DNA from: Pantoea rodasii
GTDB lineage: Bacteria > Pseudomonadota > Gammaproteobacteria > Enterobacterales > Enterobacteriaceae
NCBI RefSeq assembly: GCF_002095465.1
Contig: NZ_MLFP01000001.1
Span: 372,001 to 436,000, forward strand
Length of the DNA stretch: 64,000 nucleotides
Reading direction: 5' to 3'
Shown here: positions 45,772 to 56,011 of the stretch, one piece after another
Numbering within the stretch: the first letter of the stretch is position 1
How the letters are laid out: the number at the start of each line of letters is the position of its first letter
Notes under the pieces: generated by a model
Told to the model about the DNA's origin: nothing
The model's database searches: none
What the model saw: the letters and a program-made list of their open reading frames with translations, nothing else
Position numbers and translations under genes: made by a program

Positions 45772-46907
45772 ATGCGCCTGAAACTTCTTTCTGCCAGCGT
45801 GGTGTTTTTACTGGCAGCCTGTGACCAGGGCGGAGCAAAGCCCGCTGCAACCACAACACCCCAGGTGGGTGTGATCGCCCTAAAATCTGAGCCTGTTACG
45901 TTAGTGACCCAATTGCCCGGACGTACCACTGCTGTTCGTACCGCGCAGGTGCGACCGCAGGTCAGCGGCGTGATCCAGAAAATCCTGTTTACCGAAGGCG
46001 GAGAAGTCAAAGCTGGCCAGCCGCTGTATCAGATCGATCCGGCGACCTACAAATCGGCCTACGACAAAGCCATGGCCACCTGGCAGAACGATGCGATGGT
46101 GGCGAAACGCTATCAGCCGCTGGCCTCCGCTCATGCCATCAGCCAGCAAACCTACGACGATGCCGTAGCCGCAGAACGTGAAGCGCAGGCCGATGTGGAA
46201 ACTGCCAAGGTCAATCTGGATTACACGCTGGTGAAAGCGCCGATTTCCGGCCATATCAGCCGCTCGATTTATACCGCAGGCGCGCTGGTGACCAACGGTC
46301 AAACCGATTATCTCGCCACCATTACTCAGCTCGATCCGATCTACGTGGATGTCAGTGAATCCTCCACCGATCTGCTGCGTCTGCGTCGCGCATTAGCCGA
46401 CGGCAAGATTGCCAAAGTTGATGACAACACCGCGGCGGTGGGCCTGTCACTGGAAGACAACAGCCAATATGGCCAGCAGGGCAAACTGGCGTTCTCAGAA
46501 GTGAACGTCGATACCGCCACCGGCACCGTGGTGCTGCGTGCGGTGTTCCCGAATCCGCATAACGAACTGCTGCCGGGCATGTACGTGCACGCCAGCTTCC
46601 CGCAGGCATTCAGCAGCAGGGGATTCTGGTGCCGCAGGAGTCGATCATGCATGACACCAAAGGTCAGCCGTATGTCTACGTGGTGAAAAGCGACAACACC
46701 ATTGAGCAGCGCAGCATTCATACCGGCGAGATGATCAAAGGCGAATGGCTGGTGAACGCCGGGCTGAGTGAAGGTGAAAACGTGGTGGTGAACAATCTGC
46801 AAAGCGTGCGCAATGGGGCGAAAGTCACCACCACCGCCGCCAGCACCAATGACACGCCATCCGCCAGTGCGGTCAGTCTGTCGATGACCGACGCTGCGGC
46901 GCAATAG
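45772..46907 (+). CDS. RND efflux membrane-fusion protein, AcrA/MexA type (frameshifted in this sequence)
   Basis: About 378 residues after repair. Lipoprotein: [17 protein letters not shown], lipobox LAAC. Lipoyl-like and hairpin domains: [20 protein letters not shown] near residue 60, [15 protein letters not shown] near residue 184. The frame breaks at about 46605-46612; adding one base to GCATTCAG joins [14 protein letters not shown] to [15 protein letters not shown]. Adaptor between the inner-membrane pump and the outer-membrane factor. The start at 45772 is fixed by the lipoprotein signal; a longer upstream reading is rejected. The pump gene follows by 8 bp. Confidence 0.88.
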
Positions 46908-46915
46908 GGGGCGGC

Positions 46916-49900
46916 ATGTCGAAGTTTTTTATTGAACGTCCCATCTTTGCATGGGTGATTGCGATTATCGTGATGCTGGTGGGGGCGATTGCGGCCATCA
47001 GTTTACCGGTCAATCAGTATCCCAACATCTCGCCACCCGCGGTATCGATCTCGGTAACCTATCCGGGTGCCAGTGCCGAAACCACCCAGAACACCGTGGT
47101 ACAGGTCATTGAGCAGCAGCTGAACGGGCTGGACGGCCTGCGCTATCTGGAATCCAGCAGCGCCTCGGACGGCAGTGCGCAGATCATCGCCACCTTCAAC
47201 CAGGGCATCAACCCTGACATCGCGCAGGTGCAGGTGCAGGACCGCGTCTCGCTGGCTGAATCACAGCTGCCGACCGACGTGACCCAGCAAGGGATCCGCA
47301 TCCGTAAGTACCAGAAGAACTTCATGATGGTGATCGGGCTGATCTCTAAAGACGGCAAACTGACCAACGGCGACCTCGCCGATATGCTGGTGTCGAAGCT
47401 GGAAGACCCGATCTCGCGTACGCCGGGCGTCGGTGACTTTATGGTGCTGGGCTCGGAATATGCCATGCGCATCTGGCTCGATCCCGCCAGGCTCTACAAG
47501 TACAACCTGATGCCAAGCGATGTGACCACCGCGATTGATAACCAGAACGTGCAGGTGTCATCCGGTTCACTTGGCGGTTTACCGACCATTCAGGGCGCGA
47601 AAACCCAGGCCACGGTGCTGGGCAAAACCCGTTTCACCACCGTGCAGCAGTTTGAAAATGTGCTGTTGAAAGTGAACAGCGATGGCTCGCAGATTCGCCT
47701 GAAAGACGTGGCCAGCGTCGCGCTCGGGCCACAAACCTACGGCATTGATGCCACCCTGAACGGCAAACCGGCGGCGGGTATCGCGCTGCGTCTGGCGACC
47801 GGGGCCAATGAACTGGATACCGCCAAAGCGGTGCGCCAGACCATTGCCGATCTGAAAGACTCACTGCCGGATAACGTTGAAATTCAGTATCCGTATGACA
47901 CATCACCGGTGGTCAGCGCCTCGATTGAGGAAGTGGTGAAAACGCTGATCGAAGCGGTGGTGCTGGTGTTCTTCGTAATGCTGATCTTCCTGCAAACCTG
48001 CGCGCCACGCTGATCACCACGCTGGTGGTGCCGGTGGTGCTGCTTGGCACTTTTGGCATTCTGTCGGCCTTCGGTTACAGCATTAACACCCTGACGATGT
48101 TCGGTATGGTGCTGGCGATAGGACTATTGGTGGATGACGCCATCGTGGTGGTGGAGAACGTCGAGCGTGTGATGCATGAAGAGCACCTCGATCCGAAAAC
48201 TGCCACCATAAAATCGATGCAGCAGATTCAGGGCGCGCTGTTTGGTATCGCGCTGGTGCTGTCGGCGGTGCTGTTACCGATGGCGTTCTTCTCGGGTTCC
48301 ACCGGGGTAATTTACCGTCAGTTCTCCATCACCATCGTTTCGGCGATGGCGCTGTCGGTGATCATGGCGCTGATCTTTACCCCTGCACTCTGCGCCACCT
48401 TACTCAAGCCGGACGCGGCGGAGCACAAGACCACCGGTTTTGCCGGTTGGTTTAACCGTAAGTTTGATAGCGGCGCAATGCATTACACGCGCGGCGTCAG
48501 CAAAGTGATTTCCCGTCGCGGCCTGTTCCTGGTGATCTACCTGGTGATCGTCGGCGTGACGGGCTTTTTGTTCACGCGTGTCCCGACCACCTTCCTGCCC
48601 GCAGAAGATCAGGGCCTGATGATGGTGCAGATGACGCTGCCGGTGAACTCGTCTTCACAGCGTACGCAGCAGGTGATCAATGACCTGAATGCCTATCTGC
48701 AGAAAAACGAAGCCTCGGTGATCACCACCACCTTTGGCGTGGCGGGCTTTAACTTCGCCGGTCGCGGCCAGAGTAACGCCATGGCCTTTGTGCGCCTGAA
48801 GGACTGGGGCGATCGTACCCACAGCGGACAGAGCGTGCAGGATCTGGCGAATCGGGTGATGGCGCACTTTGCCAATTATCAAAACGCCAAAATCTTCGCC
48901 ATGGTGCCACCGGCGGTGATGGAGTTGGGTAACGCCACTGGCTTCGATCTCTATCTGCAGGATACCGGCGCGCATACCCATCAGCAGATGATGGATGCCA
49001 CACATCAGCTGATCGATTTGGCCAACAAAGATCCGCATCTGGCGCAGGTGCGTATGAACGGGCTGGAAGATGAGCCGCAGTATCAGCTGGAGATCAATGA
49101 CGAGAAGGCCAGCGCGCTGGGTCTGAGCATGACCGACATCAATAACACGCTGTCAGTGGCGTGGGGTTCCAGCTATATCGATCAGTTTATGTATAACGGG
49201 CGTGTGAAAGAGGTGTACCTGATGGGGAAAGCCGACTCGCGCGTCACGCCGTCTGACCTCGATAAATGGTACTTCCGCAACACCAGCGGCACCATGGTGC
49301 CTTTCTCCGCCTTTGCCTCCGGCAAGTGGGTATATGGCTCACCACACTTTGAACGCTTTAACGGCCTGACCTCTGAAGAGATCCTTGGATCGCCTGCGGC
49401 AGGGCAGAGTACCGGTGAAGCGATGAAAGCGGTGGAACAGCTGGCGAAGCAGTTGCCTAAAGGCTTCCGCGTGCAGTGGTACGGCATTTCGTATGAGGAA
49501 CAGGCTTCCGGTAATCAGACCACTCAGCTGTATCTGATCTCGATTCTGGTGGTGTTCCTGTGTCTGGCGGCGCTGTATGAGAGCTGGTCAATTCCGTTCT
49601 CGGTGATCATGGTGGTGCCGCTCGGCATCCTCGGCACCATCAGTGCGGTACTGCTGCGTGGCTTGCAGAACGATGTGTTCTTCCAGGTGGGCTTACTCAC
49701 CACGGTCGGGCTGGCGGCGAAAAACGCCATCCTGATCGTCGAGTTCGCCAAAGAGCTGCACGAACGGGAAGGCAAAACGCTGGTTGAGGCGGCGGTGGAA
49801 GCGGCCAGGCTGCGTATCCGCCCGATTATCATGACCTCGATGGCGTTTATCCTCGGCGTGCTGCCCCTCACCATTTCGAACGGTGCCGGTGCCGGTAGCC

Positions 49901-50049
49901 AGCACTCGATTGGTACGGCGGTCGCGGGCGGGATGATTACCGCCACCTTCCTCGCCATTTTCTTTGTACCGATGTTCTACGTGGTGGTGTCGCAGCTCTT
50001 CGCCCGTAAGAAAAAAGCATCCGCAGAGGTGACAACTCATGAACACTAA
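46916..50049 (+). CDS. RND efflux pump, AcrB/MexB type HAE1 (frameshifted in this sequence)
   Basis: About 1044 residues after repair. Proton-driven multidrug exporter: [20 protein letters not shown], proton-relay Asp pair in [15 protein letters not shown] near residue 407, Lys in [16 protein letters not shown] near residue 940. The frame breaks at 47994-47996, where AAA should be AAAA to read [16 protein letters not shown]; a homopolymer loss. It overlaps the following outer-membrane-factor gene by 11 bp. Arrangement resembles mexAB-oprM and the eefABC operon of Klebsiella/Enterobacter. Confidence 0.92.
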
Positions 50050-51439
50050 AACTTTCCGTATGGCGCTGCTGCCGCTGGCCATGGTGCTGGCGGGTTGTAC
50101 GCTGGCTCCCCATTATCAGCGCCCCGCGATGCCGGTGGACGCGAAGTACGATCAGCCCACGGCGGTGGGCAACGTGGCCGATCTGCCGTGGCAGAACTTC
50201 TTTACTGACGCCACGATGCGTAACCTCATTCAGTTGTCGCTCAGCAACAACCGTGACCTGCGGGTCGCGGCACTGAATGTGGAAGAAGCGCAGCAGAGCG
50301 TCACCGTGCAGCGTGCTGCGTTGATGCCGTCGATCAACGCCAGCGCCAGCCAGACTTCCGCGCATGTGCCGGCTAATCTCTACAACACCAAAACCACCGG
50401 TGCAGAGACCTATCACGAGCTTAACGCCGGATTGGGCGTCACCTCGTGGGAGCTGGACTTCTTTGGCCGTTTACAGAGCCTGCGTGATGAGGCGCAGGAA
50501 ACCTACCTGTCCACGGCGGCAACCGAACGCGCCACGCGCATCTCGCTGATTTCGGAGGTGGCAACTGCCTGGCTGACGTTAAGCTCGGATAACGATCTGC
50601 TGCATCTGGCGCAAAACACCGCGAAAAGTCAGCAGGAATCTTACCGTCTGACGCAGCTCAGTTATAACGGCGGTGCCAGCAGCGATCAGGATCTGGCACA
50701 AGCGGAAAGCACCGTGCGTGCTGCGCAGGCCGATGTGGCGAGCTATACGCGCCAGGTACGTCAGGATGTGGATGCGCTGCGCCTGCTGGTCGGCACCGAT
50801 CTGCCCGCCACCTTGTTGTCACACGCCACGCTGGATGCCAACTGGCAGTTCCCGGCCACGCCAGCGGGCTTGCCGTCCGATCTGCTGACGCGTCGCCCGG
50901 ATATCATGGCGGCGGAGCACACGCTGGAAGCGGCGAATGCCAATATTGGCGCAGCGCGGGCAGCCTTCTTCCCGAGCATCACCTTGACGGCTTCCGGCGG
51001 ATCGACCAGTAGTTCACTCGGTAGTTTGCTGGGCGGCGGCACGGGCGCCTGGTCCTTCGTTCCGTCGATTAACCTGCCAATCTTTGACGGCGGCAAAAAC
51101 GAGGCTAATCTCAACATCGCGCACATTGAGAAACGCATTGAAATTGCTAACTATGAGAAAGCGATTCAGACCGCATTCAAAGAGGTCAATGATTCTTTGG
51201 CCGGTCAGGATACCTGGCAGGATCAGCTTGCTGCGTTGCAACAGGAGGTCGGTGCTAACCAGCGCGATTACGACTATTCCGAAATGCGGTTTAAGCAAGG
51301 CGTAGACAATTATCTCAATGTATTAGTGGCCCAGCGATCGCTTTACAGTTCGCAGCAGTCACTGATCAGTGCGCATCTGGGCCAGCTGAGCCAGAAAATC
51401 ACCTTGTACAAAGCGCTGGGAGGCGGCTGGAAGGCTTAA
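50039..51439 (+). CDS. Outer-membrane factor lipoprotein, OprM/NodT type (first)
   Basis: 466 residues. Lipobox LAGC after [16 protein letters not shown], then APHYQRP typical of the OprM/NodT family and two OEP repeats, with ELDFFGRLQSLRDEAQETYL near residue 139 and LTRRPDIMAAEHTLEAANAN near residue 282. It forms the trimeric exit duct for the AcrAB-like pair upstream. Having its own duct is unusual for enterobacterial AcrAB pumps, which normally use TolC. Confidence 0.93.
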   Translation: MNTKTFRMALLPLAMVLAGCTLAPHYQRPAMPVDAKYDQPTAVGNVADLPWQNFFTDATMRNLIQLSLSNNRDLRVAALNVEEAQQSVTVQRAALMPSINASASQTSAHVPANLYNTKTTGAETYHELNAGLGVTSWELDFFGRLQSLRDEAQETYLSTAATERATRISLISEVATAWLTLSSDNDLLHLAQNTAKSQQESYRLTQLSYNGGASSDQDLAQAESTVRAAQADVASYTRQVRQDVDALRLLVGTDLPATLLSHATLDANWQFPATPAGLPSDLLTRRPDIMAAEHTLEAANANIGAARAAFFPSITLTASGGSTSSSLGSLLGGGTGAWSFVPSINLPIFDGGKNEANLNIAHIEKRIEIANYEKAIQTAFKEVNDSLAGQDTWQDQLAALQQEVGANQRDYDYSEMRFKQGVDNYLNVLVAQRSLYSSQQSLISAHLGQLSQKITLYKALGGGWKA

Positions 51440-51467
51440 GAGCCTTAACGTTACCCTTACGGTTTCT

Positions 51468-51484
51468 CCATGGAAATTCCATGG
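51468..51484. promoter_or_regulatory. Palindrome in front of the second RND operon
   Basis: CCATGGAAATTCCATGG: perfect 8-bp arms around a single A, 98-114 bp before the membrane-fusion start. A GATAAT -10-like box lies about 10 bp downstream. Candidate operator. Confidence 0.4.
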
Positions 51485-51527
51485 CACTTCAGCTGATAAT
51501 ACAAGCAGTGATGATTTCCTTTGAAAT

Positions 51528-51559
51528 AATCCCCTGTCATGGCAGGGGATTTTCCTTTT
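51528..51559 (+). terminator. Terminator of the first RND operon
   Basis: Perfect 9-bp stem AATCCCCTG / CAGGGGATT with a 6-nt loop, then TTCCTTTTT. The next start codon is 23 nt downstream. Confidence 0.8.
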
Positions 51560-51581
51560 TCCTGTTTATCTGAAGAGTCCG

Positions 51582-52825
51582 ATGACAATTAATTCCCCTC
51601 GCAGATCGCGTTTCCACTGGCTGAAATGGCTACTCATTTTACTTGTTGTGCTGATTGTGGCTGGCGTGATTTGGCGCGTGGTGGGCGGACACGGTGGTGC
51701 GCCGGGCGGCATGCCGCCGGGAGGCGGAAAGGGCGGTCATCGCGGTGGCGCAGGTGGCCCACCGGGCATGGCAATGATGGGCGGTAGTGCCACGCTGGTG
51801 CACAGTGGCGTAGCTTCAACGGCCAACGTCCCGGTGTATCTCAATGCGCTGGGTACGGTGATCCCCAATGCCAGCGTCACCGTCACCAGCCGCGTAGCGG
51901 GTCAACTGGAAAAAGTGTTCTTTACCGAAGGGCAAAAAGTCGAGGCCGGACAGCTGCTGGCGCAGATCGATCCGCGCAGCTATCAGGCGACGCTGGCGCA
52001 GTATCAGGGCGACCTCAATCAGAATCAGGCCTTGCTGAAAAGCGCCGAACTGACGTTGAACCGCTACAAAAGCTGGCGGCGCAGGACTCGCTGTCACGCC
52101 AGGATCTCGATACACAAACCGCCACGGTTGGACAGTACAAAGGGGCGGTCGCTGCCGATCAGGCACAGATCGCCAGCGCGAAGCTGGATATTGAGTTTGC
52201 GCGCATCACCTCACCGGTCAGCGGCCGTGTTGGCCTGCGTCTGGTCGATCCGGGCAACATGGTGCAAACCACCGATACCACCGGCATTGTGGTGGTGACG
52301 CAGATGCAGCCTGCCGCCGTGACCTTTAGCGTGCCGCAGAGCAACATCGCACAGCTCACCAAAGCGTTGCACAACGGGCAGAGCTTACCTGCAGTGGCCT
52401 TTGATCAGGACAACAGCACCCAACTGGCGCAGGGCAACGTGCAGTTCATCAGTAACCAGATTGATTCCACCACCGGCACCATCGAACTGAAAGCCACTTT
52501 CCCGAATGAAGATGAGTCGCTGTTTGCTAATCAGTTTGTGAACCTGCGTCTGCAAACCAACATCCTGAATAATGCCACGGTGATCCCGGCGCAGGCGCTG
52601 CAACTGAGTAGCGACGGCAGCTTTGTGTTTGTCATCAATCAGGATAACACCGTGACGCGCAAAGCCGTGACCACCGGTCCGGCGTTTGGCGAAGATCAGC
52701 AGTCAATCCTTAAAGGCGTCGAGCCGGGCGAGCGTCTGGTCACCGAAGGTATCGATCGTCTGACCAACGGCAGTAAAGTCTCTTTGGCCGATGACAGCAA
52801 AACTGCCACAGCGGCCAAAAAATGA
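51582..52825 (+). CDS. RND membrane-fusion protein, MdtA/MuxA type (frameshifted in this sequence)
   Basis: About 414 residues after repair (E. coli MdtA 415). N-terminal membrane anchor (about residues 13-33), then an unusual Gly/Pro/His-rich linker (about residues 35-70, e.g. [18 protein letters not shown]), then MFP domains: [40 protein letters not shown] and [11 protein letters not shown] as in MdtA. The A-run 52068-52071 has four A; five are needed to read [18 protein letters not shown]. The stop overlaps the first RND gene (ATGA). Adaptor for the heteromeric MdtBC-like pump. Confidence 0.9.
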
Positions 52826-55800
52826 ATCCGTCTCGACTGTTTATCCAGCGTCCCGTCGCCACCATCTTGCTGATGGTGGGCGTACTGATTTCCGGGATCT
52901 TCGCTTATAAATTCCTTTCCACCTCGGCGTTGCCGCAGGTGGATTATCCGACCATTCAGGTCACCACGCTGTATCCCCGGTGCCAGCCCGGATGTGATGG
53001 CCTCGTCCGTCACCTCACCGCTGGAGCGCCAGCTGGGGCAGATGGCCGGTTTAAGCCAGATGACCTCGACCAGCTCTGGTGGCTCGTCGATCATCACGCT
53101 GAAGTTCAGCCTCGATCTGTCGCTGGATGTCGCCGAGCAGGAAGTGCAGGCGGCAATCAACGCTGCCAACAACCTGCTGCCGAGCGATCTGCCCAATCCG
53201 CCGACCTACAAAAAGGTCAACCCGGCGGACACCGCGGTGATTACGCTGGCGGCCAGCTCGGATAACCTGCCACTGACGCAGGTGCAGGATCTGGTGAACA
53301 CCCGCGTGGCGCTGAAGCTGTCGCAGATTAACGGCGTCGGTATGGTGACGCTGGCGGGCGGTCATCAGCCAGCGATCCGCGTGCAGATGGACCCGAAAGC
53401 GCTGGCCGCACACAAGCTGTCGCTGGAAGACGTCAATACGTTAATCAGTAACAGCAACGTCAATGGTTCAAAAGGTGGCTTCGACGGCAAATACCATTCG
53501 GTGACCATCGACGCCAACGATCAGCTGCGTACCGCGGATGAGTACGGCAATCTGATTATCACCTATCAGAACGGTGCTGCACTGCGCCTGAAAGACATCG
53601 CACACATTGAACAGGGCCCGGAGAACAGCTTCCAGTCGGCGTGGGCCAATAACAGCCCGGCGATTGTGATCAGCGTACAGCGCCAGCCCGGTGCCAACGT
53701 GATTCAGGTGGTGGACAGTATCAAAGCGCAGCTGCCCACCCTGCAGGCTGCGTTGCCCGATGGCGTGAAGATGAGCATCTTGTCGGATCGTACTCAAACC
53801 ATCCGTGCTTCCATCAGCGACGTGCAGTTTGAGCTGATGCTGTCGGTGGCGCTGGTGGTGATGGTCACCTTCCTGTTCCTGCGCAATGTGGCGGCGACGC
53901 TGATTCCGAGCGTGGCGGTGCCGCTGTCGCTGATTGGCACCTTCGGCGTGATGTATCTGGCCGATTTCAGTCTCAACAATCTGTCGCTGATGGCGCTGAC
54001 CATCGCCACCGGCTTCGTCATCGATGATGCGATTGTGGTGGTGGAGAACATTTCGCGTCGTTTGGAAGAGGGCGAAACGCCGATGCAGGCGGCGCTGAAA
54101 GGCTCGCAGCAAATCGGCTTCACCATTATCTCGCTGACTTTCTCGCTGATTGCGGTGCTGATCCCGCTGCTGTTTATGGGCGATGTGGTCGGACGCCTGT
54201 TCCGCGAATTTGCCATCACGCTGGCAGTATCGATTCTGGTGTCGATGGTGGTGTCACTGACGTTGACGCCCATGCTGTGCGCCTACCTACTGCAGCATAT
54301 CCCGGAAGAGAAACAGTCGCGCTTCTCGCGTAAGGGCGGGCAAATATTCGATAAGCTGGTGCGTGGCTATGACCGCTTGCTGACGGTGGTGCTGAACCAT
54401 CAGAAGCTGACGCTGCTGGTAGCGCTGGCGACCTTCGCCCTGACGGCACTGCTGTATATCGCCATCCCGAAAGGTTTCTTCCCGACGCAGGACACCGGCC
54501 TGATTCAGGGCATTACCGTGGCGTCGCAAGATGTGTCATTTAGCGAGATGTCGAAGCGTCAGCAGGCGCTGGCAAAGGTGATTTTGCAGAACCCGTCGGT
54601 GGACAGCCTCTCTTCCACTATCGGTATCGACGGCAGCAACACCAGCCTCAATAGCGGCCGCATCCAAATCAACCTCAAGTCGTTTGATGAGCGCGATGAC
54701 AAAGCGGATGTGGTGATCAAGCAGTTGCAGCAGGCGGCCGCGCAGGTTGCGGGCATTCAGCTTTATCTGCAACCGGCGCAGGATTTAACGGTTAACGATC
54801 AGGTCACGCCGAGCCAGTATCAGTTCACGCTGGATGATGCCGACAGTGAAAACCTGGTGAGCTGGACGCCGAAAATGGTGGCGGCCTTGCAGCAGCGCCC
54901 GGAATTTAACGGCGTGGTGAGCAACTTGCAGGATCAGGGCCGTGTTGCCTATGTCGAGCTGAACCGCGACAAAGCCGCGCGCTATGGCTTAACGGCATCG
55001 GATGTCGATACCGCGCTGTATAACAGCTTCGGCCAGCGTCTGGTTTCCACCATCTTTACCCAGGCCAACCAGTATCGCGTGGTGCTGGAAGTCGCGCCGC
55101 AGTATCAGCAATCCCCGGCGTCGTTTGATGATGTTTATCTGCCGGTGACCAGCAGCAGCTCCAGCACTTCAAGCAGTACCAGCAGCAGTTCGAGCAGCAG
55201 CAGTTCAACCACCAGTTCAGACAGCGACACCACCACCACGGGCATGGTGAAGTTGACCTCGATTGCCACCATTCACCAGCGCACCGGTTCGCTGATGCAT
55301 ATGCGTCTGAATCAGTTCCCGGCGGTGATGGTGTCATTCAACCTCAACAGCGGTTACTCGCTGGAGGATGGGCAAAAGGCGATTGCCGAAGTGACGCAAC
55401 AGCTCAATCTGCCGTCCAGCATCACGCTGCGCTATCAGGGGGAAACCTCGGCGTTCCAGAGTGCCACCAGCAACACGCTGTGGCTGATTCTGGCGGCGCT
55501 GGTCACCATGTATGTGGTGTTGGGCATTCTGTATGAGAGCTTTATTCATCCGGTAACCATTCTCTCGACGCTGCCATCGGCGGCAGTTGGCGCGCTGTTG
55601 ACGCTGTTACTGGCGGGCAGCGAGTTCAGTTTGATTGCGTTGATCGGGGTGATCCTGCTGATCGGTATCGTGAAAAAGAACGCGATTATGATGATCGACT
55701 TCGCGCTGGAAGCTGAAAACAAGCAGGGCATGAGCGCGCGTGATGCGATACATCAGGCCTGTCTGCTGCGCTTCCGTCCGATTCTGATGACCACCATGGC

Positions 55801-56011
55801 GGCGCTGCTGGGTGCGCTGCCGCTGATGCTGGCATCGGGATCCGGTGCCGAACTGCGTCAACCGCTGGGTCTGGTGATTGTCGGCGGCTTGATTGTCAGC
55901 CAGGTGCTGACGCTGTTCTCCACGCCAGTCATCTACCTGTGGTTTGATGGCATTGCGCAGCGCGGCAAGCGCTATATGCAGCGTAAACAGCAGCAGGCGC
56001 GGAGCGAGTAA
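52822..56011 (+). CDS. RND pump subunit, MdtB/MuxB type (frameshifted in this sequence)
   Basis: About 1062 residues after repair. [20 protein letters not shown] start, [20 protein letters not shown] near residue 405, [19 protein letters not shown] near the C-terminus. The C-run 52975-52978 has four C where three give [18 protein letters not shown]; this is the one insertion among the frameshifts. A Ser/Thr-only tract (about residues 776-806, 55148-55240) interrupts a periplasmic loop between YLPV and [11 protein letters not shown], absent from E. coli MdtB. Ends one base into the next gene. Confidence 0.92.
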
